Under the pieces are notes generated by a model. The model had not been told where the DNA came from. It did not search any database and was given only the letters and a program-made list of their open reading frames with translations. A stretch of 64,000 bases of DNA from contig AP025071.1 in assembly GCA_036186865.1 (NCBI GenBank), forward strand, positions 10,895,879-10,959,878. The letters are read 5' to 3'. The stretch's first letter is position 1. Each line of letters begins with the position of its first letter. This DNA comes from Eustoma russellianum. Its lineage: Eukaryota; Streptophyta; Magnoliopsida; Gentianales; Gentianaceae. A program made the translations under genes and the position numbers. Shown here in pieces: positions 8,961 through 20,804 of this stretch.

Positions 8961-11900
8961 GGAGACCACTCATCGAAAGACACATCAATAAAGTGGTTCC
9001 TTGACAGTGGTTGCTCGAGGCACATGACGGGTGACCCGAGCCTGTTCTCCAAATTAAAGAAGGTCACAAAAGGCGGATCCGTGACCTTTGGAGACAACAA
9101 TGAAGGCAAGATCATTGGAAAAGGTACGATTGGCAATCCGAATACACTTCAAATCTCCAACGTGTTTTTGGTAAGCAACTTATCTTACAATCTTCTTAGT
9201 ATTTCTCAATTTGTTGACAATGGTTTCAATGTGTGTTTTACTCACCCTTATTGTAATATAATAAATAAAAATGGAGAAACCGTTTTAAAAGGAAAACGTG
9301 AAGGAAATATATTCACACTATCTATGGATGATGTAGTAGACGCTAAAGTTAAATGTTTTATGTCAAATGAACCCAATGTGAATTTGTGGCATAGACGTTT
9401 AGGACACATAGGTATTTCTACACTAGAAAATTGCAACGAAAGAACCAAGTACGGGGATTGCCTACGCTCGATTTAGACAACTTTCAGTTGTGTGAATCTT
9501 GCATAAAAGGCAAACAAACACGTGAGTCACTTAAGCCTAAAAATGAGATAAGCACGACTAGAATACTAGAACTATTGCATATCGATTTGTTTGGTCCTAG
9601 TCGCACTACAAGCCTTGGTGGGCGTCACTATGCATGCGTGATTGTTGATGACTTCTCTCGCTATACTTGGACTTTATTCCTTGCACATAAGGATGATAGC
9701 GCCGTAGAAATCGCTAAATTAATTAAACAACTTGAAAATCAATACGGCGTAAATGTGAAAAGAATAAGAAGCGATAGAGGCGGTGAATTTAAAAATAAAG
9801 AGATGATTTCGTTTTGTGAAGAAAAAGGAATTAAACATGAGTTTTCGCTACCTAGAACTCCACAATTAAATGGAGTAGTAGAAAGAAAGAATCGCACACT
9901 ACAAGAAATTGCTAGAACCATGCTTTGCGAAAATAAATTGCCTAGATTTCTGTGGGCGGAAGCCGTAAACTGTGCATGCTATATTGTAAATCGCCTATCT
10001 ATAAGAAAGAAAATAAACAAGACGCCTTACGAAATTTTGAATGATCGCATGCCTAAGATTGATTATTTTCGTGTGTTTGGATGCAAATTCTTTGTCTTGA
10101 ATACAAAAGATAATTTAGATAAATTTGAATCCAAATCAATTGAGTGCATTTTTGTTGGGTATTCCATAAATTCAAAAGCATATAGATGTTATGATCCTCT
10201 CACTAGACAAATCATAGAATCTATTCATGTTAAATTCAATGAATTTGGAGAGATTGATAAAGATAAGGAATATGACGATGATTTTGAATTGAAACCCGTT
10301 TTGGATGAAGATAATGATTCTTTTGATATGCATGAGATGAATGAGACACTAGAAATGCATGATCATATAGAAATGCATGATAACTTAGAAAATAATCAAC
10401 CAAGATGGCATAGAGATCACCCACAAGATCTCATCATAGGCGACATTACTCACGGTGTGCGACCACGTAGAAGAATCACTTCGGATGAAATAAATGAATT
10501 TCATGCTATGATTTCTGAAATTGAGCCCAAAAATGTGCATGATGCTTTGAGTGATTCATCTTGGATTGATGCTATGCATGACGAACTTAATCAATTCGTT
10601 AGAAATGATGTATGGGATTTAGTTCCACGACCACAAGATAAGACAATAATAGGCACAAAGTGGGTATTTAGGAACAAAATGAATGAAGAAGGAAAGGTCG
10701 TTAGAAATAAAGCAAGACTCGTAGCTCAAGGATATAATCAAGAAGAAGGAATAGACTACGATGAAACATTTGCACCCGTAGCACGTTTAGAAGCTATACG
10801 ACTCTTACTTGCTATTGCTTGCTTGAAAGATTTTAAATTATATCAAATGGACGTCAAAAGTGCTTTTCTAAACGGATTTATACAAGAAGAAGTATACGTG
10901 AAGCAACCACCCGGTTTTGAAGATTTGAAACATCCAGATCACGTGTACAAACTAAAGAAGGCACTATATGGCCTAAAGCAAGCGCCGAGAGCATGGTATG
11001 ATCGTTTTGCCACTTTTCTTTTAGAAAATAATTTTAAACGTGGTACTATAGATAGTACACTATTTTTGAAACAAGAAAAATCAGATTTACTTATTATTCA
11101 AATCTACGTAGATGACATTATTTTCGGATCTACCTCACATAGACTCGTTAGAGATTTTGAAAATTGTATGAAAGCTGAATTTGAAATGTCTATGGTTGGT
11201 GAACTTAATTATTTTCTTGGCTTGCAGATTAAGCAAACGAGTAAAGGAATTCATATAAGCCAAGCTAAGTACGTAAATGACATGATCAAGAAGTTCAGTT
11301 TTGAAAATTTGAAACCATCCCCCACGCCTATGAGTGTTACTACTAAATTAGACAAAGACGAACATGGTAAAGACGTTGATAATGGATTATATCGATCTAT
11401 GATAGGTTCTTTACTATATTTAACTGCTAGTAGGCCTGATATTATGTTTAGCGTATGCATGTGTGCTCGTTTTCAAAGTCAACCTAAGGTGTCACACTTA
11501 AATGCGGTAAAAAGAATATTCCGTTATATTAAGCATACGCCCACCTTAGGTATTTGGTATGATAAGGACTCTACATTCGACTTACATGCTTACACTGATG
11601 CAGATTATGGTGGCTGCAAGATAGATAGAAAAAGCACGAGCGGAACTTGCCAATTTATAGGAAATTCCCTTATTTCATGGTTTTCCAAAAAGCAAGCAAG
11701 TGTTGCTTTGTCCACTACTGAGGCTGAATATATGGCTCTTAGCCTTTGTTGCACACAGTTGTTGTGGATAAAACAACAACTTTCGGACTTTGGAATTACC
11801 GTAAATAAAATTCCTATATATTGTGATAGTATGAGTGCAATAAATTTGTCTAAAAACCCCGTATTACACTCTAAGGCTAAGCATATAGAAGTTCGCTATC

Positions 11901-12055
11901 ATTTTCTTCGGGATCACGTTAACAATGGTAATATTGTCATAGATCACGTACGCACAGAATCACAAGTAGCGGATATATTCACAAAGGCCTTAAATCAAGC
12001 CACATTTGAATCTCTTCGTTCTAAATTAGGCATGATTCCTGTTGATGTGATTTAA
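8961..12055 (+). pseudogene. pol: Sirevirus B pol, single 1-bp frameshift
   Basis: Same domain order as in A. Protease (SGCSRHMTGD) and the start of the HHCC motif are in one frame to about 9428. One A is missing from the run in CTAGAAAATTGCAACG compared with A and D, so the frame moves. From about 9431 to 12055 there is an uninterrupted 870-codon frame holding the rest of the HHCC motif (CESCIKGKQTR), integrase DDE (NGVVERKN), RT (YVDDIIFGS) and RNase H. B has GAA where A has the stop at 1866, so A and B are damaged at different places. The 1-bp change in an A-run could also be a sequencing error. Confidence 0.9.
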
Positions 12056-12117
12056 TGCGATATTATTTGATTTACTTTCCATTTTGACAGGAATCTTTTG
12101 ATTAACTTTCCAAAATA

Positions 12118-12321
12118 AAGGGGGAGAGAGAAGCATGATTTAAGGGGGAGAGAGATTTAAGGGGGAGAGAGATCACTGATTGATCCTAATTGCATGAATC
12201 AAGGGGGAGCCGGATTTGAAATTCGAAATTCAAATTTCAAATCTGTGCATAATTCAAGGGGGAGAGATAGTAATTAAATCATGTACACTAGTTATTTTGA
12301 AAATCATCAAAAGGGGGAGAT
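12118..12321 (+). promoter_or_regulatory. Polypurine tract array of B
   Basis: Six AAGGGGGAG(A) tracts as in A, the last at 12311-12320 next to the LTR. The inverted repeat with arms near 12213-12223 and 12233-12243 is kept. Confidence 0.8.
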
Positions 12322-15300
12322 TGTAGAAATAAGAGGGTTTGAGTGATTTCAAAATAAGAAACGTTGAATATATATACATATATACAAACGTGTATAAGTG
12401 TGTACATGTATGCATGATAACTTGTCATTACTTGCCTTATTTAGCTTATATATTATGTTGCCGTGCTAACGAGCCATGAAGAATTAAAGCTTACATCATA
12501 TGGCGAACATTTGTTGAGTTTATACTATTTTCAGGTGCCACAATTAATGAACTAAAGTAGTTCATTAAGTGAAGTACTTAGTTTAATAAACTAAGTAGTT
12601 CATTAAAGGAAGATGCATTTGGAAAAGGCACAAAGGCAACATGGCTATGGAAGGAAAGTCTTCTTCTCCTCCCCACATTCATTCCACACGCCTTTTACAC
12701 ATATATATACTATATTTTCAGATTTTTTATAAAAGGCACATACACATGTATTCCAACGTACTACCGACACGTTATATATCTTACGTACGTACGTTAACGT
12801 CACACCACTATACTTAACTCATATTTATGAGTATATTCAGGTCTTATATCATATGATATAAGATATGGTGATGACAAATTAAATACGACACGATAAAAGG
12901 TTCTAAACCGAAATTTGTCGTATCGGGCGAATACCGAAACTTCGCCAACGTGTCACGTACTTGCCATAAATAAATGGCCAGCCCATATACATCAAAAATT
13001 GATGAAAATTTCGTGATACACATGGTGTGATTAGCCAAAAATACTTTCCATGTTGGCACACACAAATCACTCCACATTTAGGCCAAAATGTGAAGATTCC
13101 AATTTTAATTTTGTCACATGTTTATGGTACCACTTTAAATCAGCCAAGTGCTGAGATTTAAAGTATATATTATATATATTATGTATAACATAATATATAT
13201 ATCATGTGCAAAAGTTGGAATTTAAATTAGAGAAAAATCGGGTAATCGATAAATATCGAAAATTCGGTTTTCTACGCACTTAACATGGAACGTTTTTCTT
13301 GACCATGATGTGACACGTATCTAGACACTTGTTACATATAATATACATCTTAAAGTGTTCTAGAAAATTAAATTAAGGGCTGATTGGAATATTACATGTG
13401 TGTATTATTAAATGTGCACTATTTTACAAAGTTAGCAAAAATAAATTTCAGCACATGTATATACACTTTCAAACGTCACTACAGCTGAGTTGGAGCAAAT
13501 GTGGAGCCTTGTTGGCATGTTGATTGGTCAAGGATCAATCATACAATGTTGAGAAATCAAAGAGAGAAGCTACAAAAGGTAAGTATTCAACATATACCTC
13601 TCTTATGTCACATGCTGAAAATTTCAGCATGCTAAAAAGGTGGTGGCCGATTTTGTCCATTGAAAGTGAGATATTCCATCATCTTTTGTTATGTGATTAA
13701 TTGGAAGAAGAAATGGAAATGATTTGAATATAAATTAAATTAATAAATGGTGATATTTTATATCACACATGCTGAAAATTTTTCAGCATGTGTACAAATT
13801 GTTGTGGCCGAATTTTTCACCCCTTTTTGTGTCCAAGTTCATTCATCAATTGATAGCAAGACTTACCATGTATTGTTGATTTATTTTAATGAAAAAAATC
13901 AAAGTAAATTGGGGATTATCTTAAATAAAAATGGATGTTGCACATGCTGAAAAATTCAGCATGGCAAGGAGTATAATGGCCGATTTTTTGAGGATGGAAG
14001 GAAGGATATTTTGTGTCTTGCACTTGATGAGAGAATTTGTGAATTATGGTATGACTTAATGATTGATATTGGCACATGTTTAAAGTGATTATTTCAGATT
14101 TTCCATGTCATCAAATGATGACAACATTAAGCTAATCAAGAGGTGCCAAGTAAGCAATGACTAAATGATGGTCCAATGGAGTGATGCCAAGTAAGCAAAG
14201 CATTGTCACCATGATGTCTTACACTCTCTCAAGCACTCAAAAGGAAATTTTCAAGAGGGGGAGAAAGGCATAGGGGACGGCTGGACTTCTATAAGGAAGG
14301 AAGAGGAGAACAAACAAAAACAACACCAAGATTTGCATTCTAAAGTGATCAAAGTGCCAAGCCTCTTTTCTCCTACATCTTCTTTCTTTCTTCTCTTGTA
14401 AAAAGCCTATTGTACTTTACTTCTTTCATTCTTGAATAGGCTTCATAGAAACCACCATTCATACATCTTTGTAAAAGATTGATCAAGGTGTGATCAATCT
14501 TCATTCTAGCGAGGTGGTGGTGTTCGTGCAAATTGTACTAGCAATACAAGGTTTGTAAAGGGTTGGAGTTAAGGTGTAACTCTATCAACCCTGCGGTAAG
14601 GTGTACTGCGTGTGTGAAATTAGTGTGAACCAAGGAAGGTGTTCCTTGAAGACTGGAGTAGGTTGTTTATAACCGAACCAGTATAAAATTCTTGGTGCAA
14701 TTTACTTTCAGCATTTACTTTTCAGTTTCTGCACTGGTTACTCATCTTGTTCACGTTCGTAAAAATAGTAAACGATTTTCAAAAATTGTGAAAATTTCCA
14801 GAAACATACATAAACGTTCTAGGGTTAATTTGGCACAAGTTTCAACCCTTTTGGACAAGTATAGGTCAGTCAAACATCAAAAGTTCTGAGACTAGTGCAG
14901 TCTGATTTTCAGACTTGCAAAGGTTGAGACTTTGGTTGTATTTGACCTACTTCCCAAAATAATTTTCAAAACCTGTTTCAACCCATTTAAATATAGTGTG
15001 TGAGGAGTTATTGGTCAAATTTTCAGATTATTTGGACATTCACACAAATAGGAATTAATTTTTCAAAACCATCTACCGTTTCTGGCAGATTTGCACAATC
15101 TGAGTGCCAACGGTTTTTGAAGGGGTTAAAGGTTGAATTTTGATTTGAAATTTTTAGGGGACCCTCATAACATCTGAGGCTAAGTTCTCTCAAAATTTCA
15201 TAATTTTTGGAGACCTTCAACCTAGTTTTAAAAACGTTTTAAAACTGGTCCTGAAAACAGAATCTGTTTTCAGAACTTGAATTGGTTAGGTTTAAAGAAA

Positions 15301-15371
15301 TTTTAAAAAGCACACTTTCCGCACCATCTATTCAACCCCCCGCCTTCTAGTGGTGCCTTGCAGATCCTACA
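12322..15371 (+). repeat. Sirevirus LTR 2 (shared by B and C), 3050 bp
   Basis: TGTAGAAATA ... ATCCTACA, collinear with LTR 1 over its whole length. It differs at about 20 positions counted by eye, including a 2-bp difference at the C-run near 15340. The hairpin modules are at about 13610-13632, 13766-13792 and 13943-13963. No gene is seen in it. Confidence 0.92.
13610..13963 (+). promoter_or_regulatory. Three hairpin + GGCCGA modules in LTR 2
   Basis: Same three CATGCTGAA/TTCAGCATG palindromes as LTR 1. The first has lost the last base pair of its arm (GCATGC instead of GCATGT); the second, with 13-bp arms, is perfect. Confidence 0.75.
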
Positions 15372-15373
15372 AG

Positions 15374-15385
15374 TTGTATCAGAGC
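15374..15385 (+). promoter_or_regulatory. Mutated primer-binding site of C
   Basis: Reads TTGTATCAGAGC, with one G-to-T change in the leading TGG that pairs with the CCA end of the tRNA. The change lies at the priming end and would be expected to weaken priming. Confidence 0.8.
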
Positions 15386-15425
15386 GCAGGAATACTCACT
15401 ACAGGGAATCCAACGATTCAGTGAG

Positions 15426-16894
15426 ATGGCATCCACAAATTTCAAAACCGAACAAGAAGGTATGTCGAGCCAAAGGCCTCCACTTTTTGATGGTGAGTCT
15501 TTTATTCAATGGAAACTTAGGATGAAACTTTTTCTTATGGCTATAGATATAGATCTTTGGTCAATAATTGAAGATGGTCCATATGTCCCATCTAATGTAT
15601 CCACTGTAGACGGAGTTACTTTAGAAGTTATTAAAACTAGACAAGAATATACTAGTGAAGATAAAAAGAAACTGAGTATGAATGTTAAGGCCATGCAGTT
15701 ACTCTTAAATGGTTTAAGTAAGAGTGAGTCTAGTTATGTGTCGAATTGTTCGAGTGCACAAGAAATGTGGAGAATCTTAGAAATGAAACACGAAGGCACA
15801 AGTCAAGTAAAAGAGTCTAAAATTAATATGCTCATGTCTACTCTTGAGTCTTTTAAGTTGTTGCCTAATGAGTCAATTGTAGATATGGATCTTCGTTTGA
15901 CTAAAATCTATAACTCTCTTGAGTCTCTTGGTAAGGCTTTTACTACGCAGGAAAAGGTACAGAAAGTCCTGCGGAGCCTTCCTTCGGAATGGGATCCTAA
16001 AGTGACTGCTATAGAAGAAAGCAAGGAGACTAAATCAATAAAAATGGAAGAACTCATTGGTTCACTCAAAGTTTATGAAAACAAACTTATTATTCGGAAA
16101 TCAGAATCAACCAAACAAGGTAAGACAATTGCTTTTAAATCAAATGAATACGTCTCCCCTCCCTCCGATCACGTAGATGACAGTGATTCCGAATCGGATA
16201 ATGATGACTTAATTCTATTGGCTAAAGGACTAAGAAGATTCATGAGAAAATCATTTAGAAATAAAAACAAGGGGACTACATCTAAGAGAAACAAAAACAA
16301 GTCAAATGATAAGGACATTAAATGTTATGAATGCGGCAAACTCGGACACTTATCATATGACTGCCCTAACAAAGAAAAGCAAACTAATAAGTACCCTGAC
16401 AAGGAGCAGAACAAAAATAGACCCGTCTCAGATCCTAAACAAAGGAAACGTGTACTAAAGGCCTCCACATGGAGTGACTCATCAGACTCTGAAACTGAGA
16501 CCGAAGAGGAGACCGCTCAAGTTTGCTTCGCTTCAAAGGCATCTAATGAGGTATCATCTGATTCTGACTCTGACTCTGAACCTTCTTACGATGATCTTTT
16601 TAGTCAATATCTTGAGTTACATAAATTTACTAAGACTCTCGCAAAAGAAAAGAAACGTTTAATTGAAGACAAGAAACTGTTAGAATCTTCTAACGAGAAT
16701 CTTGTCGCTCAACTAAGCGATTCAAAGAAAGAGTCTTCATGTGTCATCACTGCATTAAAAACCGAGATCTCATCATTAACTTCTCAAAATAATGAAATGA
16801 AATCCGAGATTTCAAATTTGAAATCAAGGAATACAGACTTAGAGAAAATGATGAAACAATTCGATACAGGGTCAAACATGCTGCATCGCATCAT
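15426..16894 (+). pseudogene. gag: Sirevirus C gag, truncated after the coiled coil
   Basis: Collinear and almost identical with B gag from its ATG through the Gag domain, the CCHC knuckle (CYECGKLGHLSYDC) and the coiled coil, about 490 codons without a stop. Similarity ends abruptly at 16894 in the codons after SNMLHRII. The next base starts LTR sequence of the Tekay-like element E, and the frame stops a few bases later at a TAG that is not part of gag. The basic C-terminal tail, all of pol and the 3' LTR of C are absent. The junction shows only about 2 bp of shared sequence and no target duplication, so it looks like deletion or rejoining rather than insertion. Confidence 0.9.
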
Positions 16895-18090
16895 CTTGTA
16901 GATCTTCAATAAAGCTGATTTTTGGTACAAAGTTAGCCTTATGTGTGTACCAAATATGAGAGTTGGAATTTTGATAAAATAAGCTACGAATTATTTTTAA
17001 TAAAATACTTGGTGGAATTGCTCAGGCTGGAAATTCTGGAACTTGGCAGAATGATATAACGTGTTGAATGGTCTTAAAATGAATCTCCTAGATGTTCAAT
17101 AAGGCTGATTTTCGGTGTGGTGACAGCCTTGTGTGTATAGAAAGTATGAAAGTTGGAATTTTAGTAAAATTAATTGTGGAATGTGTTTAATAAAATATTT
17201 AATAAAACTGCTCAGACTGAAAAGTCTGGAAATGAGTAGAATTGTACATCTTTTTGATTGGCTTGAAAACAGATCTTGCAGATGTTCAATAAAGCTTTGA
17301 TGAGGGAGTGGGTTCTCCCCCCACCTGTACCAGAGTCCCCTTAGCCAGGTGGGATGTAAATCGAAGGATGTGCTCCACCGGTAGCCCTGCAAAGGGAGAG
17401 GACACACGAGACTCAGCCAGCCTAGAGGCAACTCTTGTAATATTTCAACAAGGATTGTCTCCACACGGACTCGAACTCGGGACATCGGGGTCTAGCCCCA
17501 ATCACCTTTGCCACTAACCACTGGACTATGCCCCTAGGGGATGTTCAATAAAGCTGATTTTCGGTGTGGTGACAGCCTTGTGGGTGTAGGAAATATGAAA
17601 GTTGGAATTTTGGTAAAATGAGTTGTGGAATATTTTTAATAAAATATTTGGTAAAACTGCTCTGACTGGAAAGTCTGGAACTGAGCAGAACAGTACATCT
17701 TTTTGATTGGCTTAAAATGGGACCTTATAGATGTTCAATAAAGTTGATTTTTGGCATGGTAGCAATCCTATGTGTGTAGTGAATAAGAAAGTCTGAATTT
17801 TGGTAAAACAAGTTGTGGATTATTTTTAATGATTTAATTAGTAAAACTGCTCAATTGAAATTACTGGAACAGAGCTGAAATTAAGTAACAGGTTACTGGA
17901 CTCAGAAATGGACCTTAGGAACATGAAAATGGGCTAATTTTCGGTAGAATGATAGTTTCACATGTTTATGACATGTGTGAGTTTGAATTTCGGAAAAGAA
18001 ATCATGGTTTTGCCACAATTGAATTTTTAGTAAAATGGGCCAGTCCAGTTTCAGAAAATTAATAAAATGAGCTCTTTAAGGTTATTGGAT
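16895..18090 (+). repeat. About five diverged 189-bp tandem units in E 5' LTR
   Basis: A phrase like GTTCAATAAAGCTGATTTTCGGT recurs at about 16904, 17093, 17282, 17731 and (diverged) 17924. Removing the SINE, the spacing is 189-193 bp. Each unit also has GAAAGTTGGAATTTTGGTAAAA and AATAAAATA...GTAAAACTGCTCAGACTGG. The same array is in the other LTR of E, in G and in J. Confidence 0.8.
17281..17555 (-). mobile_element. tRNA-derived SINE with 16-bp target-site duplication
   Basis: Insert 17297-17539, absent from the corresponding unit of the other E LTR. It is flanked on both sides by GATGTTCAATAAAGCT (17281-17296 and 17540-17555). Read on the minus strand it starts near a Pol III A-box-like TAGTCCAGTGGTTAGTGGC and, about 40 bp on, a B-box-like GAGTTCGAGTCC, as in tRNA-related SINEs. 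The roughly 243-bp body ends CTCATCAAA with no long A tail. It needs LINE enzymes to move. It entered after E formed its two LTRs. Minus-strand ORFs through it are not coding. Confidence 0.85.
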
Positions 18091-18837
18091 TGGTCTGGAA
18101 ATTTTATGATAATCACCCAAGACATAGAGGAGTAAGATCATGCAAATTAATCAAGTTGGTCTTAACGTTTTGGTGGGTAAATATGGACATGAAGTGGATG
18201 TATTAAAACTGGAAATTGGGCTGAACAGGGGATTAATTATAAAAGGCCCAATTTGATGGATTTGGATCTATATACACGGTTTGGGCTCACGAATATTAAT
18301 CCTTATGGAGTTCATTATATTTTCTAGGTTATGGTCCAAATACTTAAGGTTTTAAGGCCTCAAAAGATAAGGTAATGTGGTGATTATACCGCAGAATTCA
18401 GCATGTACACTCGATAATGATTGGAGGACTTAAGGACTTTATTCGTCTTAGGAAGTTACGAAAATTTTACTACATGTACATAAGACCCAACCAAACGCAT
18501 GTATGACAAAAGATTATGGAAATAGACCCGTTTGGTTAGCTTGACCGCCCCATGAACATGAAGTAAAAATCTGGAAATATTTAGTTTCCGAAATCATGCT
18601 TATTGACATGTTATAAGAAATGTTTACGACTATTCACGTCATGACTTGCATTGCATATCACCACATGTATTATGCATGATCATATGCCACATGAAGTTGA
18701 TTTAATGGATTTTACTTACGCAAGCAAGTTTTACAAGTGACTATGTTTTCGGTATGCATAAAAGTTTTTATGGTCCCATGTTTTAAAGAAAACTTCATGA
18801 TTCCTTTGTCGGCCAAGCATGCGACTAACCCGACTCC

Positions 18838-19035
18838 AAACCCAGGGTTAATTGGTCTGTTGACATGATATGTTCTGGACCCGTTCAGAACCGGGGTTAA
18901 TTGATCTGATACATGTTCTAGACCCGTTCAGATCCGGGGTTAATTGATCTGATACATTTTCTGGACCCGTCCCAGACCCGGGGTTAATTGGTCTGTTTAT
19001 ATGTTCTGGACCCACTCAGATCCGGGGTTAATTGA
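18838..19035 (+). repeat. Minisatellite in E 5' LTR (5 units)
   Basis: GGGTTAATTGATCTG occurs five times at spacings of about 43-50 bp, each with a TTCTGGACCCGTTCAGATCC-like spacer. The right LTR of E has four units and G has six. Confidence 0.8.
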
Positions 19036-19752
19036 TTTGACACTCGGTTTTATGACACGTTATTTTATGGGACCAAAATGATGTTTTGACATGACATGAC
19101 ATCATGCATTGCATTTTGCATAGCTCACGAGCATTTAGACATGTTGCATGTTACAGTTAATGGTTAATAAGTTATTATTGGTATAGCATTACCTAAGATT
19201 ATGCTTAAGCTATAACGTCAAGCAAACTCAGTATTAAAGACCAGGTATGAATTATTATTTGAGGTTTTCGGGGCTTTACATTCATGTTATAATTCTTTAT
19301 GTATTTCATGGCAGTTTATTGTACTCTTGCTGGGTGATTTTTATCACTCACACTTTTATTTTTCCCCAGAGCCAGAAAATGCTAAGACTGAGTGGATCGA
19401 GGATGAGCCGAGAGTACCATATCCGTAGGCAATGAGATCTAAAGAAGGCAAAGCTTAAGTACTTTTGTGCGGCCATGACGTTTGTATTATGAACTATGTT
19501 AAACTCTTTGGGGGTATATGTGATGTGTTTTGTGGACTATTACTTTTGGGGACTCTGTACTTTTGTGTTGCACGTTTAATTTGAAAAGTTTTAATTCTTC
19601 CTAAATTTTACTACCATGTTAAATGTTAGCATGAGCGTCCATGGCATAAGTTAAGGATTTTTGCATGTTATGCATGACGCTTTGTACTCTCCTTAGTGAG
19701 GTACGGCGGGTGCACCGTATTCAGACGCGGTCCGGGTGCGGGGCGCTAAAGG

Positions 19753-19764
19753 TGGTATCAGAGC
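19753..19764 (+). promoter_or_regulatory. Primer-binding site of E
   Basis: TGGTATCAGAGC two bases after the LTR end, matching initiator-Met tRNA; intact. About 300 bp of untranslated leader follows, with repeated GATCTTAGAC/CTAAG phrases and no gene, up to the GTGCAG|ATG at 20055-20063. Confidence 0.85.
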
Positions 19765-20060
19765 CTAGGCTCTAGATTTCGGGCAGAATGTAAAACTAAG
19801 TTATGATCTTAGCAATCTAAGTTTGATCTTAGACCTAAGTCATGATCTTAGACGAGAGTCGACCCTAGACTAGGACGACTTAGACGGAAATTAGGGTCAT
19901 GATTTAATAACAAAGCGCAAGTCGATGAAGGTTGTACATGTCATAGAATTTAATTCGTATTTTCTTTCATAAATAACCATTGAATTGGATTATAGATTAA
20001 ATTTTATCGTTAATCTAGCTATTCTAACATTAAATAAAATCTTGATGCTCCGTAGTGCAG

Positions 20061-20804
20061 ATGGCATCACGGACTAATAAACAAGCATTATCACTTTCAC
20101 CCCCGGGCAGCACTCGGTTTTATTACCGACAGTTAGTAAGAGCACATATCCAAGAGTTTGGCAGAGAATCTAGCCCAGAGGAGGCAGAAAAATGGCTAGA
20201 TGAAGTCGAAAGTAACTTTTTACTGATGCGGATACCCGAGAAGGTAAAAACACTAATTGTCTGGCTGTTTCTGATCGGTGAGGCTAGTCAGTGGTGGAGA
20301 ACTTGTATCCAGCCATTGCCCTGACCAGTGACTTGGGCAAGGTTTCTAGAGGAGTTTTGTGAATTTTTCCTCTCTCCGGACCTAATTATGAAGAGGGTTG
20401 AGGAATTTGACACATTAAGGCAAGAACAGATGTCACTATCTCAGAGTATGCTTGTCGGTTCACTCTATTGGGCCGTTATGTTCCCTTGATCATAGAGGAC
20501 GAAAAGCACAAGGTAATCAGATTCATGCGAGGTCTAGACCTTCGGATGAAGATTCGGCTAGCCAATGCATATTCTAGAACTTTTGAGGAATTACTGGAGG
20601 ACTGCTACCAAGCGGAACACAATATTAAACTAATGGAAGGACAAAATAAAGGACTTAAGGAGCGTAATAAGGAACGAAGCAGGAGGTGGCAGCCGCATCC
20701 ACATAAGGATAACAAGGAAACAACCAAGAATGCTAACCTGGATGGAAGAGTGCCGGATTCAGCAATGCCTGAAACCTCAAACCGCAACAGGTATGCCTAA
20801 CTGC
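20061..20804 (+). pseudogene. gag: Tekay-like E gag remnant
   Basis: Decayed chromovirus Gag. From ATG 20061 it has EEAEKWLDEVESNF and ASQWWRT, the hallmarks of the retrotransposon Gag family (compare G: IAEKWLDEVENCF, EWWKTN). A TGA at 20322-20324 replaces a Pro codon of the conserved PRP-TW segment. A shift near 20430 moves the frame. The rest (GRYVPLIIEDEKHKVIRFMRGL ... FEELLEDCYQAE) is read from 20468 to 20800. The CCHC zinc knuckle found in G is absent: similarity stops soon after a basic stretch. Non-functional. Confidence 0.8.

Larger units (their letters stand above)
3881..15371 (+). mobile_element. Sirevirus B, complete element with two LTRs
   Basis: LTR (3881-6928), PBS (6931-6942), gag, pol, purine tracts, LTR (12322-15371). 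Its flanks are not host DNA: internal region A lies directly upstream and C directly downstream, so LTRs are shared and no target-site duplication can be read. This head-to-tail form is what unequal recombination between LTRs of neighbouring or sister copies produces. The high similarity of the two LTRs implies recent origin. gag is open; pol carries one frameshift. Confidence 0.9.
16895..19750 (+). repeat. Tekay-like element E, 5' LTR, left part missing
   Basis: Matches the right-hand LTR of E from about 24475 to 26735 and on to 35681, so roughly the first 2.2 kb of this LTR is lost at the join with C. It ends GGGGCGCTAAA at 19750, where the right LTR and G have GCTACA. It contains 189-bp repeats, a SINE insertion and a five-unit minisatellite. 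The last 300 bp holds the conserved stretch GTGCGGCCATGACG ... GGTGCACCGTATTC. Confidence 0.85.

Noticed and set aside
17096..17485. 129-codon minus-strand ORF across the SINE
   Set aside because: It crosses the SINE edge into LTR repeats, has no domain and is explained by the insertion.
17440..17540. Possible tRNA gene on the minus strand (A- and B-box-like motifs)
   Set aside because: No cloverleaf closure could be traced, and the motifs lie in a 243-bp insert with target duplication, so it is the head of a SINE.
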